A DNA stretch of 64,000 nucleotides from Streptomyces globisporus (GCA_014649555.1 BMTG01000015.1:124001-188000), one strand, 5' to 3'; shown: positions 1-10,460, numbered from the stretch's first letter. Made by a program: numbers and translations. Notes: generated from the sequence alone by a model not told the origin.

Positions 1-1
1 C

Positions 2-304
2 GGAGAGATCCTGTACGGGGACGGGGGCATCCCCCTCAACGAGGGGCGGGCGGTCACCCGTCTCACCGTCCTCAACGCCGCCGACCGCCCCGTCCAGGTC
101 GGCTCCCACTACCACTTCGCCGAAGCCAACCCCGGGCTGCGCTTCGACCGCGCCGCCGCCCACGGACTGCGGCTGAACATCGCCGCCGGTACGGCGGTCC
201 GCTTCGAACCCGGCATCCCCGCCGACGTCGAACTCGTCCCCCTCGCCGGCCGCCGCGTCGTCGCCGGCCTGCGCGGCGAAACCGGAGGTGCCCTCGATGC
301 CTGA
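2..304 (+). CDS. ureB: Urease beta subunit (5' end outside window)
   Basis: UreB is a structural subunit of the cytoplasmic nickel urease that splits urea to ammonia and carbamate. The visible 100 residues start at GEILYGDG, which lies just after the usual Met-Ile-Pro start of UreB, so only about three residues are probably missing. The family blocks [27 protein letters not shown] and GTAVRFEPG are present. The alternative is the tail of a UreA-UreB fusion, which the window edge hides. The stop codon overlaps the start of ureC by 8 bases, so the two are probably translationally coupled. Confidence 0.93.
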   Translation, partial: GEILYGDGGIPLNEGRAVTRLTVLNAADRPVQVGSHYHFAEANPGLRFDRAAAHGLRLNIAAGTAVRFEPGIPADVELVPLAGRRVVAGLRGETGGALDA

Positions 305-2018
305 CCTCAAGCGAGCGGTGTACGCCGACCTGTTCGGGCCCACCACCGGCGACCGGATCCGGCTCGCCGACACCGATCTGCTCGTCGAGATCGAGGAGGA
401 CCGCTCCGGCGGCCCCGGAAAGGCGGGCGACGAGGCGGTGTTCGGCGGCGGCAAGGTGATCCGCGAGTCCATGGGCCAGGCCCGCACCACCAGGGCCGAA
501 GGTGCGCCCGACACCGTCATCACCGGCGCCGTCGTCGTCGACCACTGGGGCATCGTCAAGGCCGACATCGGCATCCGGGACGGCCGGATCACCGGCATCG
601 GCAAGGCCGGAAACCCGGACACCATGGACGGCGTCCACCCCGACCTGGTGATCGGCCCGGAGACCGAGATCATCGCGGGCAACGGGAAGCTGCTCACGGC
701 CGGGGCGGTCGACGCCCACGTCCACTTCATCTCGCCCACCCTGATCGACCAGGCGCTCTCCAGCGGCATCACCACCCTCGTCGGCGGCGGCACCGGCCCC
801 GCCGAAGGCACCAAGGCCACCACCGTCACCCCCGGCCCCTGGCATCTGGCCCGGATGTTCGAGGCGCTGGAGACCTTCCCCGTCAACATCGGGCTGCTCG
901 GCAAGGGCAACACGATGTCGCAGGACGCCATGTACTCCCAACTGCGCGGCGGAGCACTGGGATTCAAGATCCACGAGGACTGGGGCGCCACGCCCGCCGT
1001 CATCGACGCCTGCCTCACCGTCTGCGAACGGACCGGCGCGCAGCTCGCCATCCACACGGACACCCTCAACGAGGCCGGGTTCGTCGCCGACACCCTCGCC
1101 GCCATCGCCGGCCGGACGATTCACGCGTACCACACCGAGGGGGCGGGCGGCGGGCACGCGCCCGACATCATCAGCGTGGTCTCCGAGCCGTACGTCCTGC
1201 CCAGCTCGACCAACCCCACCCGGCCGCACACCGTCAACACCATCGAGGAACACCTCGACATGCTGATGGTCTGCCACCACCTCAACCCCGCCGTCCCCGA
1301 AGACCTGGCGTTCGCCGAGTCCCGGATCCGGCCCTCCACCATCGCGGCCGAGGACATCCTCCACGACCTCGGCGCCATCTCCATCATCTCCTCGGACTCC
1401 CAGGCCATGGGGCGTATCGGCGAGGTGATCCTGCGGACCTGGCAGACCGCCCATGTGATGAAGAAGCGGCGCGGAGCCCTGCCCGGGGACGGCCGGGCCG
1501 ACAACCACCGTGTCCGTCGCTATGTCGCCAAATACACCATCAACCCGGCTGTCGCCCAGGGCATGGGCGGCGAGATCGGCTCCGTGGAGACCGGCAAGCT
1601 CGCCGACCTCGTGCTCTGGGACCCGGCGTTCTTCGGCGTGAAGCCGCAGACCGTCATCAAGGGCGGCCAGATCGCGTACGCGCAGATGGGCGACGCCAAC
1701 GCCTCCATCCCGACGCCCCAGCCGGTGATGCCCCGGCCGATGTTCGGCGCGCTGGGCCGAGCGGCGGCCCGGGGGTCGTTCAACTTCGTCTCCGCCGCCG
1801 CGATCGAGGACGGGCTGCCCGAACGGCTCGCCCTGGAGAAGCGGTTCACGCCGATCACCAGCACCCGGGGGGTCACCAAGGCGGACATGCGGGAGAACGA
1901 CGCCGTGCCCCGCGTCGACGTCGACCCCGACAGCTTCGCCGTCACCATCGACGGCGATCCGGTCGAGCCGGCACCGGCGGCGGAGCTTCCCATGGCCCAG
2001 CGCTACTTCCTCTTCTGA
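297..2018 (+). CDS. ureC: Urease alpha (catalytic) subunit
   Basis: This is the catalytic urease subunit with the dinuclear nickel centre, 573 residues. Visible nickel and catalytic residues are His141 and His143 (HVHF), the lysine that is carbamylated in the family (K224 in GFKIHEDWG), His253, His279, the mobile-flap Cys326-His327 (MVCHH) and Asp367 ([10 protein letters not shown]). I chose ATG 297 because GGAGG at 284-288 sits 8 bases upstream; an in-frame GTG at 288 overlaps that ribosome site. It follows ureB with overlap and precedes ureF by 15 bases. Confidence 0.98.
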   Translation: MPDLKRAVYADLFGPTTGDRIRLADTDLLVEIEEDRSGGPGKAGDEAVFGGGKVIRESMGQARTTRAEGAPDTVITGAVVVDHWGIVKADIGIRDGRITGIGKAGNPDTMDGVHPDLVIGPETEIIAGNGKLLTAGAVDAHVHFISPTLIDQALSSGITTLVGGGTGPAEGTKATTVTPGPWHLARMFEALETFPVNIGLLGKGNTMSQDAMYSQLRGGALGFKIHEDWGATPAVIDACLTVCERTGAQLAIHTDTLNEAGFVADTLAAIAGRTIHAYHTEGAGGGHAPDIISVVSEPYVLPSSTNPTRPHTVNTIEEHLDMLMVCHHLNPAVPEDLAFAESRIRPSTIAAEDILHDLGAISIISSDSQAMGRIGEVILRTWQTAHVMKKRRGALPGDGRADNHRVRRYVAKYTINPAVAQGMGGEIGSVETGKLADLVLWDPAFFGVKPQTVIKGGQIAYAQMGDANASIPTPQPVMPRPMFGALGRAAARGSFNFVSAAAIEDGLPERLALEKRFTPITSTRGVTKADMRENDAVPRVDVDPDSFAVTIDGDPVEPAPAAELPMAQRYFLF

Positions 2019-2033
2019 GGGACGGTCACCGCC

Positions 2034-2696
2034 ATGTCACGCGCAGCTCTCCTCGTCCTCGCCGACGGCCGGTTCCCCGCCGGAGGCCACGCCCACTCAG
2101 GTGGCGCCGAACCGGCCGTCGCCGAGGGCCGTGTCCGGGACGCCGACTCCCTCGCGGCCTTCTGCCGGGGCCGCCTGCACACCGCGGGCCTCACCGCAGC
2201 CGCCCTCGCCGCGGCGGCGGCCCACGGCCTCGACCCGCTCGCCCTCGACGAGGCCGCCGACGCCCGGACGCCCTCACCGGCCCTGCGGTCCACCGCCCGG
2301 AAGCTGGGCCGGCAGATGATGCGGGCCGCCCGCGCCACCTGGCCCGGCCCCGAACTGGACGCGCTCGCCGCGGCCCGGCCACGCGGCGCCCACCAGCCCG
2401 TCGTCCTCGGGCTCACCGCGCGGTCGGCGGGCCTCGGCCCCGAGGACGCCGCGCACTGTGTCGCGTACGAGACCGTCAGCGGCCCCGCCACCGCCGTCGT
2501 CCGCCTCCTCTCCCTCGACCCCTTCCACGCCACCGCCGTCCTCGCCCGGCTCGCCCCCGAGCTGGACCGGGTCGCGGAACAGGCCGCCGAGGCAGCCCGG
2601 CGGGGCATCGACGCCCTGCCCGCCGCCTCGGCCCCGCTCCTCGACATCACCGCCGAGGCGCACGCCGCCTGGCCGGTCCGCCTCTTCGCCTCGTAG
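2034..2696 (+). CDS. ureF: Urease accessory protein UreF
   Basis: UreF works in the UreD-UreF-UreG complex that loads nickel into apo-urease and acts on the UreG GTPase cycle. The 220-residue protein has the family N-terminus LLVLADGRFPAGGHAHSGG and the all-helical, alanine-rich body expected of UreF. It lies between ureC and ureG in the same operon, with a GAGGGA ribosome site upstream. The C-terminal half is less conserved, as is usual for the family. No ureE is visible in the window. Confidence 0.95.
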   Translation: MSRAALLVLADGRFPAGGHAHSGGAEPAVAEGRVRDADSLAAFCRGRLHTAGLTAAALAAAAAHGLDPLALDEAADARTPSPALRSTARKLGRQMMRAARATWPGPELDALAAARPRGAHQPVVLGLTARSAGLGPEDAAHCVAYETVSGPATAVVRLLSLDPFHATAVLARLAPELDRVAEQAAEAARRGIDALPAASAPLLDITAEAHAAWPVRLFAS

Positions 2697-2742
2697 CCGC
2701 ACAGCTTTCCCGGCGTGAACCCACAACCCCACAGGAGTCCCC

Positions 2743-3416
<674 letters not shown>

Positions 3417-3420
<4 letters not shown>

Positions 3421-4214
3421 GCGTCCACGCGACGGCCCGGCTCCGCGCCGAGCCCGACGGGCGGGGCGGCACCGTCCTGCCCGTTCTGGAGAGCGCCGGC
3501 CCGCTCGCCCTGCGCCGCACCCGTTCCCCGCACGCCCCGTACGCCCGGGTCACCGTCGTCGGCGCGATGAGCGCCCCGCTGAACGGCGACCGCCTCGCCA
3601 TCGAGGCCGAGGCCGCCGACGGCGCCCGCCTCACGGTCGACGCGGCGGCGGCCACCGTCGCCCTCCCGGGCCCCCGCCCGGACGCCGACCCGTCCACGTA
3701 CACGGTGGACCTGACCGTGGGGGAGGGGGCGGCCCTGCACTGGCTCCCCGAACAACTGGTCTCCGCCCACGGCAGCCGCCTGCACCAGACCACCCGGGTC
3801 CAACTCGCGCCCACCGCAAGTCTCCTGCTGCGCGAGGAACAGATCCTCGGCCGCCACGGCGAACCCACCGGCGCCCTCACCACCCGCCTCACCGTCCACC
3901 GCGCGGGCCGCCCCCTCCTCGACCAGCAACTCGCCTACGGCCCCGACGCCCCCGCCGGCTGGGACGGCCCCGCCGTCCTCGCCGGCCACCGGGCCGTCGG
4001 TCAACTCCTCCTCGCCGAACCGTCCTTCGAGGACGCCCCGCTCCTCGCCCGCCTCCTCGGCCCCACCGCCGCCCTCACCCCACTGGTCGGCCCCGCCGTC
4101 CTGGTCACCGCCGTGGCGGCCGACGCCCGCCTGCTGCGCGGGATCCTGGACGACGCGATGCGTGAACTGCTGGACGGACTCAAGAAAAGCTTCGAGGAAG
4201 GCTTCGAGGACTGA
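3417..4214 (+). CDS. ureD: Urease accessory protein UreD
   Basis: UreD (UreH in some species) is the scaffold that docks UreF and UreG onto apo-urease during nickel insertion. The frame is open from 2715, but the protein should begin at GTG 3417, which overlaps the ureG stop by 4 bases. That gives 265 residues, normal for actinobacterial UreD. Family-like segments are [20 protein letters not shown] and [19 protein letters not shown]. It is the last gene of the urease operon. Confidence 0.92.
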
Positions 4215-4367
4215 GTCCGCTCAGCGAACTTCCTTCACCGGTTATGGGTTCGGTAAAGAAACAGGTGTACGCCCTGGCCCCAGGTGCCTCACAGACGAAA
4301 GGATCCCCGCGACGTACCGATGACCACGCCGCCCCCTCGGCGGCGGATCGGATGAAGGGGGATTCAC

Positions 4368-5951
4368 GTGAGACGTACGACAGTGCTCGGCTCGGCCGGG
4401 GCTCTCGTCGCGGGCACGCTCATAGCGGGGGCCATGGCCGCACCCGCGGCGAGCGCCGACGGCGGGCACCACGGCCGGGGCGACGCCGAGGCGCGCGGGG
4501 TCGCCGTCGCGGCGCAGCGGGCGGCGAAGGCCGGGATCGACTGGAAGGACTGCCCGGAGGACTGGGGTCTGACCGCCCCCATCCAGTGCGGCTGGGTGAC
4601 CGTGCCGCTCGACTACGCCAAGCCGCACGGCAAGAAGATCAAGCTCGCCGTCGACCGGCACGTCAGTACCGGCACGAAGGCCGAGCGGCAGGGTGCCCTG
4701 CTCTACAACCCGGGCGGGCCCGGCGGTTCGGGGATGCGCTTCCCGACCCGGATCACCGCCAAGAACCCGCTTTGGACGAAGACCGCTGAGGCGTACGACT
4801 TCGTCGGTTTCGACCCGCGCGGCGTCGGCCACTCGGCCCCGATCTCCTGTGTCGATCCGCAGGAGTTCGTCAAGGCGCCCAAGGCCGACCCGGTCCCCGA
4901 CAGCGAGGCGGACAAGCGAGCCCAGCGGAAGCTGGCCCGTGAGTACGCCGAGGGGTGCGGCGAGCGCAGCGGCGCGATGCTGCCGCACATGACGACGCCG
5001 AACACGGCACGCGACCTGGACGTCATCCGGGCCGCACTGGGGGAGAAGAGGCTCAACTTCCTCGGCGTCTCCTACGGCACCTACCTGGGGGCCGTCTACG
5101 GCACGCTCTTCCCGACCCACGTCCGGCGCATGGTCGTCGACAGCGTGGTCGACCCGTCGCGGAAGAACATCTGGTACCGGGCGAACCTCAACCAGGACAT
5201 CGCCTTCCAGACCCGCTGGGACGACTGGAAGGCGTGGGTCGCCAAGCACGACTCCGTCTATGGGATCGGCGACACCCCGCAGAAGGTCGAGAAGGCCTGG
5301 CTCGAGCTGCGGGCCGCCGCGAAGAAGAAGCCCATCGGAGGCGTCGTCGGGCCCGCCGAGCTCATCGGCTTCTTCCAGGGCGCGCCGTACTACGACTCCG
5401 CCTGGGCCCCCACCGCCAAGACCTGGAGCGCCTACCGGTCCGGCGACACCCAGGCGCTGATCGACGCCGCCGCCCCCGACATGAGCGACCTCGCGGGCAA
5501 CGCCGCCTCCGAGAACGGCAACGCGGTCTACAGCGCCGTCGAGTGTGCCGACGCCCAGTGGCCGACCGACTGGCGCACCTGGGACCGGGACAACACCCGG
5601 CTCCACGAGAAGTACCCGTTCATGACGTGGGCCAACGCCTGGATGAACCTGCCCTGCGCGACGTGGCCCGCCAAGCAGCAGACCCCGCTGGACGTGAAGA
5701 CCCGCAAGGGCCTGCCGCCGGTCCTCATCGTGCAGTCCACCCGTGACGCCGCCACCCCGTACGCGGGCGCGGTCGAGCTGCACAAGCGGTTCAAGGGCTC
5801 CCGGCTCATCATCGAGAAGGACGCCGGATCCCACGGCGTCACCGGGCTGGTCAACCCCTGCGTCAACGAGCGGGTGGACACCTACCTGCTCACCGGGAAG
5901 ACCGACCGGCGCGACGTGACGTGCACCCCGCACGCCACGCCGAAGCCGTAA
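4368..5951 (+). CDS. Secreted tripeptidyl aminopeptidase, alpha/beta hydrolase
   Basis: This is an exported serine peptidase of the streptomycete tripeptidyl aminopeptidase (SlpD/SlpE-type) family, expected to remove tripeptides from N-termini outside the cell. The 527-residue precursor has a signal peptide (MRRTTVLG, hydrophobic core, likely cut after ASA at residue 30), an oxyanion segment NPGGPGGSG, nucleophile Ser235 in GVSYGTYLG, an Asp in STRDAATPYA and a His in AGSHGVTG. The last two lie in the C-terminal TAP-like domain. The start is GTG with AAGGGG upstream. It stands alone; the 153 bases after ureD hold no gene. Confidence 0.93.
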   Translation: MRRTTVLGSAGALVAGTLIAGAMAAPAASADGGHHGRGDAEARGVAVAAQRAAKAGIDWKDCPEDWGLTAPIQCGWVTVPLDYAKPHGKKIKLAVDRHVSTGTKAERQGALLYNPGGPGGSGMRFPTRITAKNPLWTKTAEAYDFVGFDPRGVGHSAPISCVDPQEFVKAPKADPVPDSEADKRAQRKLAREYAEGCGERSGAMLPHMTTPNTARDLDVIRAALGEKRLNFLGVSYGTYLGAVYGTLFPTHVRRMVVDSVVDPSRKNIWYRANLNQDIAFQTRWDDWKAWVAKHDSVYGIGDTPQKVEKAWLELRAAAKKKPIGGVVGPAELIGFFQGAPYYDSAWAPTAKTWSAYRSGDTQALIDAAAPDMSDLAGNAASENGNAVYSAVECADAQWPTDWRTWDRDNTRLHEKYPFMTWANAWMNLPCATWPAKQQTPLDVKTRKGLPPVLIVQSTRDAATPYAGAVELHKRFKGSRLIIEKDAGSHGVTGLVNPCVNERVDTYLLTGKTDRRDVTCTPHATPKP

Positions 5952-5963
5952 GGACGCCCCTGA

Positions 5964-6010
5964 GGCGTACGACCGGGGCCCGCTCTCAGCGGCGGCTCCG
6001 GTCGTACGCC
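5964..6010. terminator. Bidirectional terminator hairpin
   Basis: GGCGTACGACCGG (5964-5976) is exactly complementary to 5998-6010, with a 21-base loop that can form a short inner stem. It sits between the convergent peptidase and epimerase genes and overlaps the last codons of the epimerase. No U-tract is present, as is common in streptomycetes. Confidence 0.7.
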
Positions 6011-7038
6011 GCCAGCCAGGCGTCCTCCGCCGCGTAGTCGAAGAGACCCTCGCCGTAGTTCTTGAGCATCTTCGGGAACGCCTCCCGCCAGTCGCGCCCC
6101 GCCAGCTCCCCGGCGAGCCACTCGACCGTCTCCGGCAGTGACTCCACGTACCCCGTCACGGGGCGGTAGCCGAGCTGTTCACCGGCGGCCGCCATGTCGT
6201 AGACCACGGGGTGGGCGCCGCTCCATGGCGTCTCGCCCACCTGCCCCTCGGGCGCCGGGCCGTCGATCAGCACCGTCTCCGTCTCCCGCCCCAGCACCGC
6301 GTCGATCGCCGACGCGATCTCCGCGACCGTGGGCGCCTCGGGATCCGCCGCGTTCAGCACACGCGAGCCCGGCTTCCCGGCGGCCAGGCGGATCAGCTCC
6401 GCCGCGTTGGACACGTGCACCGGGTGGAAGCGGCTCTCCCCGCCGTACGCGAGGACCCGGCGCCGCCGCCCGTCCAGCAGCCGCTTCACGACGTACAGCT
6501 CGCGCGGCGTGCGGCAGTACGGGCCGTGGACCGCGCCCGCGCGCAGCAGCGTCACCGGCAGCGCCTCGCCCGCCGCCAGCAACTCCCGCTCCAGCAGGAC
6601 CTTCCGCGTCCCGTACGTGGCATCCCCCGGCGCCACCGTCGCCTGGCTCTCCGGCAGCGGCACCGGGTAGCGCGGGAAGCCGTCCGGTTCGGCCTGGGTG
6701 TCGAAGCTGCGGCCCCGCTCGTCCTCGTACACCGCACCGCTGGAGATCACGACCGCCGAGCCGATCCGGCCGGCCAGCCCCGTCAACTGCCGGGCGTGCG
6801 TGCCGTCGAACGCGACCATGTCGACCAGGACGTCACAGCCGTCGCCCAGCGCCTTCTCCAGCGCTCCCTCCTCGTCCCGGTCGAGCGCCACCGCCCGGAC
6901 CCCGGCGTCCCACGTCTCGTCCCGGCCCCCGCCGCGCGAGGCCGCGGTGACCTCCCAGCCGTCGGCGGCCAGCGCGCGGACCGCGGCCCGCCCGATCTGG
7001 CCCGTCGCTCCCAGTACCCATGCGTGTCCGTTGCTCAT
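5986..7038 (-). CDS. NAD-dependent epimerase/dehydratase family protein
   Basis: This extended short-chain dehydrogenase has 350 residues. The nucleotide-binding motif GATGQIG lies at residues 10-16 and a Rossmann fold follows. It resembles isoflavone-reductase or nucleoside-sugar-epimerase-like proteins that streptomycetes keep without a known substrate. The usual YxxxK catalytic pair is not clear: a Tyr-Gly-Thr-Arg-Lys stretch follows GDAT near residue 143. The substrate cannot be named from sequence. It stands alone on this strand, converging on the peptidase gene. Confidence 0.82.
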   Translation of the reverse strand: MSNGHAWVLGATGQIGRAAVRALAADGWEVTAASRGGGRDETWDAGVRAVALDRDEEGALEKALGDGCDVLVDMVAFDGTHARQLTGLAGRIGSAVVISSGAVYEDERGRSFDTQAEPDGFPRYPVPLPESQATVAPGDATYGTRKVLLERELLAAGEALPVTLLRAGAVHGPYCRTPRELYVVKRLLDGRRRRVLAYGGESRFHPVHVSNAAELIRLAAGKPGSRVLNAADPEAPTVAEIASAIDAVLGRETETVLIDGPAPEGQVGETPWSGAHPVVYDMAAAGEQLGYRPVTGYVESLPETVEWLAGELAGRDWREAFPKMLKNYGEGLFDYAAEDAWLAAYDRSRR

Positions 7039-7102
7039 GGAAGCGACGCTAGGGGAGTGCGCCTGCCGCGACGAGGCCGCTCTGCCGTCGGCGAATTCGC
7101 CC

Positions 7103-7819
7103 TCAGCGTCGCAGCTTCGGGAACTTCCTCGGCGGCGCGGCAGCCTGCTCGGCCGCCTTCACCTTGGCCGCGTACTCGTCCACGTACTCCTGGCCGGAGA
7201 GTTCGAGGATCGCGTACATGATCTCGTCCGTCACCGCCCGGATCGCGGCCTTCTGGTCCTCCATGCCCGCGTAGCGCGAGAAGTCCAGCGGCTCACCGAA
7301 CCGGATCGCGACCTGCTTGATCTTGGGGAGTTTCTGGCCGGGCGGCTGGATCTCGAACGTGCCGAGCATGGCGCACGGGATCACCGGCACCCCCGCGGTG
7401 ATCGCCATGACCGCCACCCCGACCTTGCCCTTGTAGAGCCGGCCGTCGTGCGAGCGGGTGCCCTCGGGATAGATCCCCAGCAGCTCGCCCTTGTTCAGCA
7501 CGCCGAGCCCCTCGCGGATCGCCGCCTGACCGGCGTCCTTGCCGGACCGGTCCACCGGGATCTGGCCCGCGCTGCGGAAGAAGGCGGCCGTGAGCCGGCC
7601 CTTGATCCCCGGGCCGGTGAAGTATTCGGCCTTCGCCAGGAAGGTGATGCGGCGCTTGAGGATGGCCGGCATCAGGAAATGGTCCGAGAAGGAGAGGTGG
7701 TTGCCCGCGACGATCGCCGCACCGTCCTCCGGGATGTTCTCCAGGCCCTCGATCCGGGGGCGGAACAAGAGCCGCAGAACGGGTCCCAGAACGACATACT
7801 TCAGGACGTAATAAAACAC
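7103..7819 (-). CDS. 1-acyl-sn-glycerol-3-phosphate acyltransferase (PlsC family)
   Basis: This membrane-associated acyltransferase probably makes phosphatidic acid or a related lipid. The HX4D catalytic motif appears as NHLSFSDH and the glycerophosphate-binding motif as YPEGTRS. The tail ends in a Lys/Ala-rich stretch. I prefer GTG 7819 (MFYYVLKY-like start), giving 238 residues, because GAGG precedes it by 12 bases. An in-frame GTG at 7867 would add 16 residues but has no ribosome site and lies next to a terminator hairpin. Confidence 0.9.
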   Translation of the reverse strand: MFYYVLKYVVLGPVLRLLFRPRIEGLENIPEDGAAIVAGNHLSFSDHFLMPAILKRRITFLAKAEYFTGPGIKGRLTAAFFRSAGQIPVDRSGKDAGQAAIREGLGVLNKGELLGIYPEGTRSHDGRLYKGKVGVAVMAITAGVPVIPCAMLGTFEIQPPGQKLPKIKQVAIRFGEPLDFSRYAGMEDQKAAIRAVTDEIMYAILELSGQEYVDEYAAKVKAAEQAAAPPRKFPKLRR

Positions 7820-7872
7820 CTTGTGGGTGCACCTCGCTCTGCCGGACGGACTCGGGACTGCGTACACCAGGT

Positions 7873-7918
7873 CATGGTGGTGCCGGGACCCTACCCGCAG
7901 GGTCCCGGCACCACCATG
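7873..7918. terminator. 20-bp perfect inverted repeat (terminator)
   Basis: The arms 7873-7892 and 7899-7918 are perfectly complementary over 20 base pairs with a 6-base loop (ACCCGC). It lies downstream of the small membrane-protein gene and upstream of the acyltransferase, both on the minus strand, so it should end the ctaG-like transcript. Confidence 0.8.
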
Positions 7919-8016
7919 CGACCGTAGCGAACCGGTCTCCCGACGCGTACCCGCCTCCGGTCCCGTCAGGCGTGGCGCCCGCCGTGCCGTCGGGTGTGGT
8001 CACCCGTCGTGACGTC

Positions 8017-8175
8017 TCAGGTGTCCTGTGTGGCCAGCATGCCGATGGTGCACAGTCCCAGCACCACCCAGCCGAACCAGAGCCAGCCACTGCTTCCCAG
8101 CGCCACCGTGTACGCGGTCACCGCGACCAGCGCCCCGACGGTCGTGTATCCCATGGTCTTCGTCGATCCGGACAT
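8017..8175 (-). CDS. Small two-helix membrane protein, 52 residues
   Basis: This short gene encodes MSGSTKTMGYTTVGALVAVT followed by a second hydrophobic segment rich in Trp (GWLWFGWVVLGL). It has two predicted membrane helices joined by a Gly-Ser-Ser-Gly turn and ends in ATQDT. GAGGAG lies about 8 bases before the ATG. It follows the CtaG-like gene by 66 bases on the same strand and precedes a strong terminator, so the two are probably one operon. A role in cytochrome oxidase assembly is inference only. Confidence 0.8.
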   Translation of the reverse strand: MSGSTKTMGYTTVGALVAVTAYTVALGSSGWLWFGWVVLGLCTIGMLATQDT

Positions 8176-8241
8176 GCGCGCACGCTCCTCGTCGGCCGCG
8201 CGGCCGTTGTCCCCATGGTCACCCCGTATGCGCCATCCGCG

Positions 8242-9192
8242 CTACTGTCCGCGCGCCTGCAAAGAGGCGAGATAGGCGTTGTACGCCGCCAGCTCCTTGT
8301 CGCCGTCGCGGTCGGCGGCCCGGTCCGAGCGCCGGGCGGCACGCTGTTCGGAGTTGTACCACTGGTAGACCAGCGCGATCAGCACCAGCACCGAGGGGAT
8401 CTCGCTGAACGCCCAGGCGATCCCGCCCGCCCAGTTCTGGTCGCTCAGGGCGTCGATGCCCAGCGAGGCGGGCGGATTCTCGTACGTCTTCACCATCGGC
8501 GTCGACGCCATCATCAGCGCGATCCCGAAGAACGCGTGGAACGGCATCCCGGCGAACAGCTCCAGCATCCGCATCAGATAGCCAGGGCGGTGCGGACCCG
8601 GGTCCACGCCCATGATCGGCCAGAAGAAGACCAGGCCGACCGCGAGGAAGTGCACCATCATCCCGAGGTGGCCCGGCTTGGAGCTCATCAGGAAGTCGAA
8701 GATCGGCGTGAAGTAGAGCGCGTACAGGCTGGCGATGAACAGCGGGATGGTGAACACCGGGTGCGAGATGATCTTCATGTACCGGCTGTGCAGCAGCTTC
8801 AGCAGCAGCTCGCGCGGCCCGGTCCGTCCTCGGCCGGCCGGCGGCAACGCGCGCAGCGCCAGCGTCACCGGGGCGCCCAGCAGCAGCAGGATCGGCGACA
8901 GCATGCTGATCACCATGTGCTGCACCATGTGCACGCTGAACATGACCATGCCGTAGTCGTTGAGCTTGGTGCACATCACCAGCGCGATGCTGAGCACGCC
9001 CACCGTGAAGAACACGATCCGGCTCACCGGCCAGCCGTCCCCGCGCCGACGCAGCCGCACCACGCCGTACCCGTACAGGGCGAGCGCCAGGATGCAGCCG
9101 GTCAGGAAGAACGGTTCGACGGAGAGCTCCAGCCCCCGTCCCAGCGTGAACGGCGGCAGATCCATGTTCATGCCGTGCCCGCTGTGATCCAT
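8242..9192 (-). CDS. CtaG-family cytochrome c oxidase assembly membrane protein
   Basis: This 316-residue polytopic protein belongs to the caa3_CtaG family, which supports copper loading or assembly of cytochrome c oxidase. The N-terminus MDHSGHGMNMDL is His/Met-rich and could bind copper. About seven hydrophobic segments follow, with conserved-looking HMVQHMVISMLSPILLLLGAP and MVHFLAVGLVFFWPIMGVDP. The C-terminal tail is charged and cytoplasmic. It is probably transcribed with the 52-residue protein downstream. Confidence 0.9.
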   Translation of the reverse strand: MDHSGHGMNMDLPPFTLGRGLELSVEPFFLTGCILALALYGYGVVRLRRRGDGWPVSRIVFFTVGVLSIALVMCTKLNDYGMVMFSVHMVQHMVISMLSPILLLLGAPVTLALRALPPAGRGRTGPRELLLKLLHSRYMKIISHPVFTIPLFIASLYALYFTPIFDFLMSSKPGHLGMMVHFLAVGLVFFWPIMGVDPGPHRPGYLMRMLELFAGMPFHAFFGIALMMASTPMVKTYENPPASLGIDALSDQNWAGGIAWAFSEIPSVLVLIALVYQWYNSEQRAARRSDRAADRDGDKELAAYNAYLASLQARGQ

Positions 9193-9249
9193 CTGTTCAC
9201 TCCCGATGGGGACACGTCCCCGTTTCGTGCCGGTTGTCCGGTCCAGAGT

Positions 9250-9289
9250 AGAACTGCCCCCGGCCGCGGTTGCGGCCGGGGGCAGTTCT
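9250..9289. terminator. 18-bp perfect stem, GGTT loop
   Basis: Bases 9250-9267 pair perfectly with 9272-9289 around a four-base loop. This very stable hairpin sits 26 bases after the phosphofructokinase stop and before the ctaG-like gene on the same strand. Confidence 0.85.
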
Positions 9290-9315
9290 GGGACGACGTG
9301 TCCTGACGAGGTGTT

Positions 9316-10341
9316 CTAGAGCACGCACTCCGCCTCGGCGTACCGCTCGGCCGGGACCGTCTTCAGCGTCTCGACCGCTTCCGCCAGCGGGACCATCACG
9401 ATGTCGGTGCCGCGCAGCGCCGTCAGCATCCCGAACTCGCTCCGGTGCGCCGCCTCCACAGCGTGCCAGCCGAACCGGGTCGCGAGGACGCGGTCGTACG
9501 CGGTCGGGGTACCGCCGCGCTGGACGTGGCCGAGGATGACCGGGCGGGCCTCCTTGCCGAGCCGCTGCTCCAGCTCGCCGGAGAGCTGCGTGGCCACCCC
9601 GGCGAACCGCTCATGGCCGTAGATGTCCTTGACGCCCTGCTCGAACTGCATGGAGCCCTCACGGGGCTTCGCGCCCTCGGCGACCACCACGATGGCGAAC
9701 TTCTTGCCCGCCGAGAACCGCTTGCCGACCAGCGCGGTCAGCTCGTCGATGTCGAAGGGGCGCTCGGGCACCACGATCGCGTGGGCGCCTGCGGCCATCC
9801 CGGAGTGCAGGGCGATCCAGCCGGTATGACGGCCCATGACCTCCACGATCAGCACCCGCTGGTGCGACTCGGCGGTGGTCTTCAGCCGGTCCAGCGCCTC
9901 GGTGGCGACACCGACGGCGGTGTCGAAGCCGAAGGTGACGTCGGTGGAGGCGATGTCGTTGTCGATGGTCTTGGGAACCCCGACGATGGGCAGCCCGGCC
10001 TCGGAGAGGAGGTTGGCGGCCTTCAGCGTGCCCTCGCCGCCGATCGGGATGATGGCGTCCAGGCCGAGGTCCGCGACATGGCCGCGTGCGCGCTCCACCC
10101 CGTCGCGCAGATGCGCGGGCTGAACGCGGGAGGAGCCGAGGATCGTGCCGCCGCGGGCCAGGATGCCGCCCACCGCGTCGAGGTCGAGCTTGCGGTAGTC
10201 CGCCTCCAGCAGGCCCTTCCAGCCGTCGTGGAAGCCGATGACCTCGTCGCCGTGGTCCACCACCGCGCGGTGCACGACGGAACGGATGACGGCGTTGAGG
10301 CCGGGGCAGTCGCCGCCGGAGGTGAGTACGCCAATGCGCAT
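9316..10341 (-). CDS. pfkA: 6-phosphofructokinase
   Basis: This glycolytic enzyme phosphorylates fructose 6-phosphate to the 1,6-bisphosphate. The 341-residue protein has TSGGDCPGLNAVIR at the N-terminus, IGGEGTLKAA, the catalytic PKTIDNDI, and MGRHTGW. It keeps Gly at the position equivalent to E. coli Gly104 and has Lys at the position equivalent to Gly124. That mix is known for ATP-dependent group III actinobacterial enzymes, whereas an Asp at 104 marks the PPi-dependent ones. ATP use is therefore the better prediction. It is flanked by terminators and probably monocistronic. Confidence 0.96.
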   Translation of the reverse strand: MRIGVLTSGGDCPGLNAVIRSVVHRAVVDHGDEVIGFHDGWKGLLEADYRKLDLDAVGGILARGGTILGSSRVQPAHLRDGVERARGHVADLGLDAIIPIGGEGTLKAANLLSEAGLPIVGVPKTIDNDIASTDVTFGFDTAVGVATEALDRLKTTAESHQRVLIVEVMGRHTGWIALHSGMAAGAHAIVVPERPFDIDELTALVGKRFSAGKKFAIVVVAEGAKPREGSMQFEQGVKDIYGHERFAGVATQLSGELEQRLGKEARPVILGHVQRGGTPTAYDRVLATRFGWHAVEAAHRSEFGMLTALRGTDIVMVPLAEAVETLKTVPAERYAEAECVL

Positions 10342-10460
10342 GGCCCGGAAACCTTTGCAACGTGTGAGTCGACGACCGGACCACGCCGTCCGGTTGGATC
10401 CCCGCCACCCTACCGGCGCAGAGTGGCGGGGCCGAACCGGCCGTCCGCCTGCTGGACTTC

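Noticed and set aside
288..296. GTG 288 as the ureC start
   Set aside because: It overlaps the ribosome site GGAGG; ATG 297 has correct spacing and the family N-terminus.
72..1508. Long minus-strand open frame opposite ureC
   Set aside because: It is a GC-bias shadow; the plus strand encodes a full urease alpha subunit with all catalytic residues.
7820..7867. Longer acyltransferase start at GTG 7867
   Set aside because: No ribosome site and it abuts the hairpin at 7873-7918.
9316..10341. PPi-dependent phosphofructokinase
   Set aside because: The position equivalent to Gly104 is Gly, not Asp; Lys at 124 alone is also found in ATP-dependent group III enzymes.
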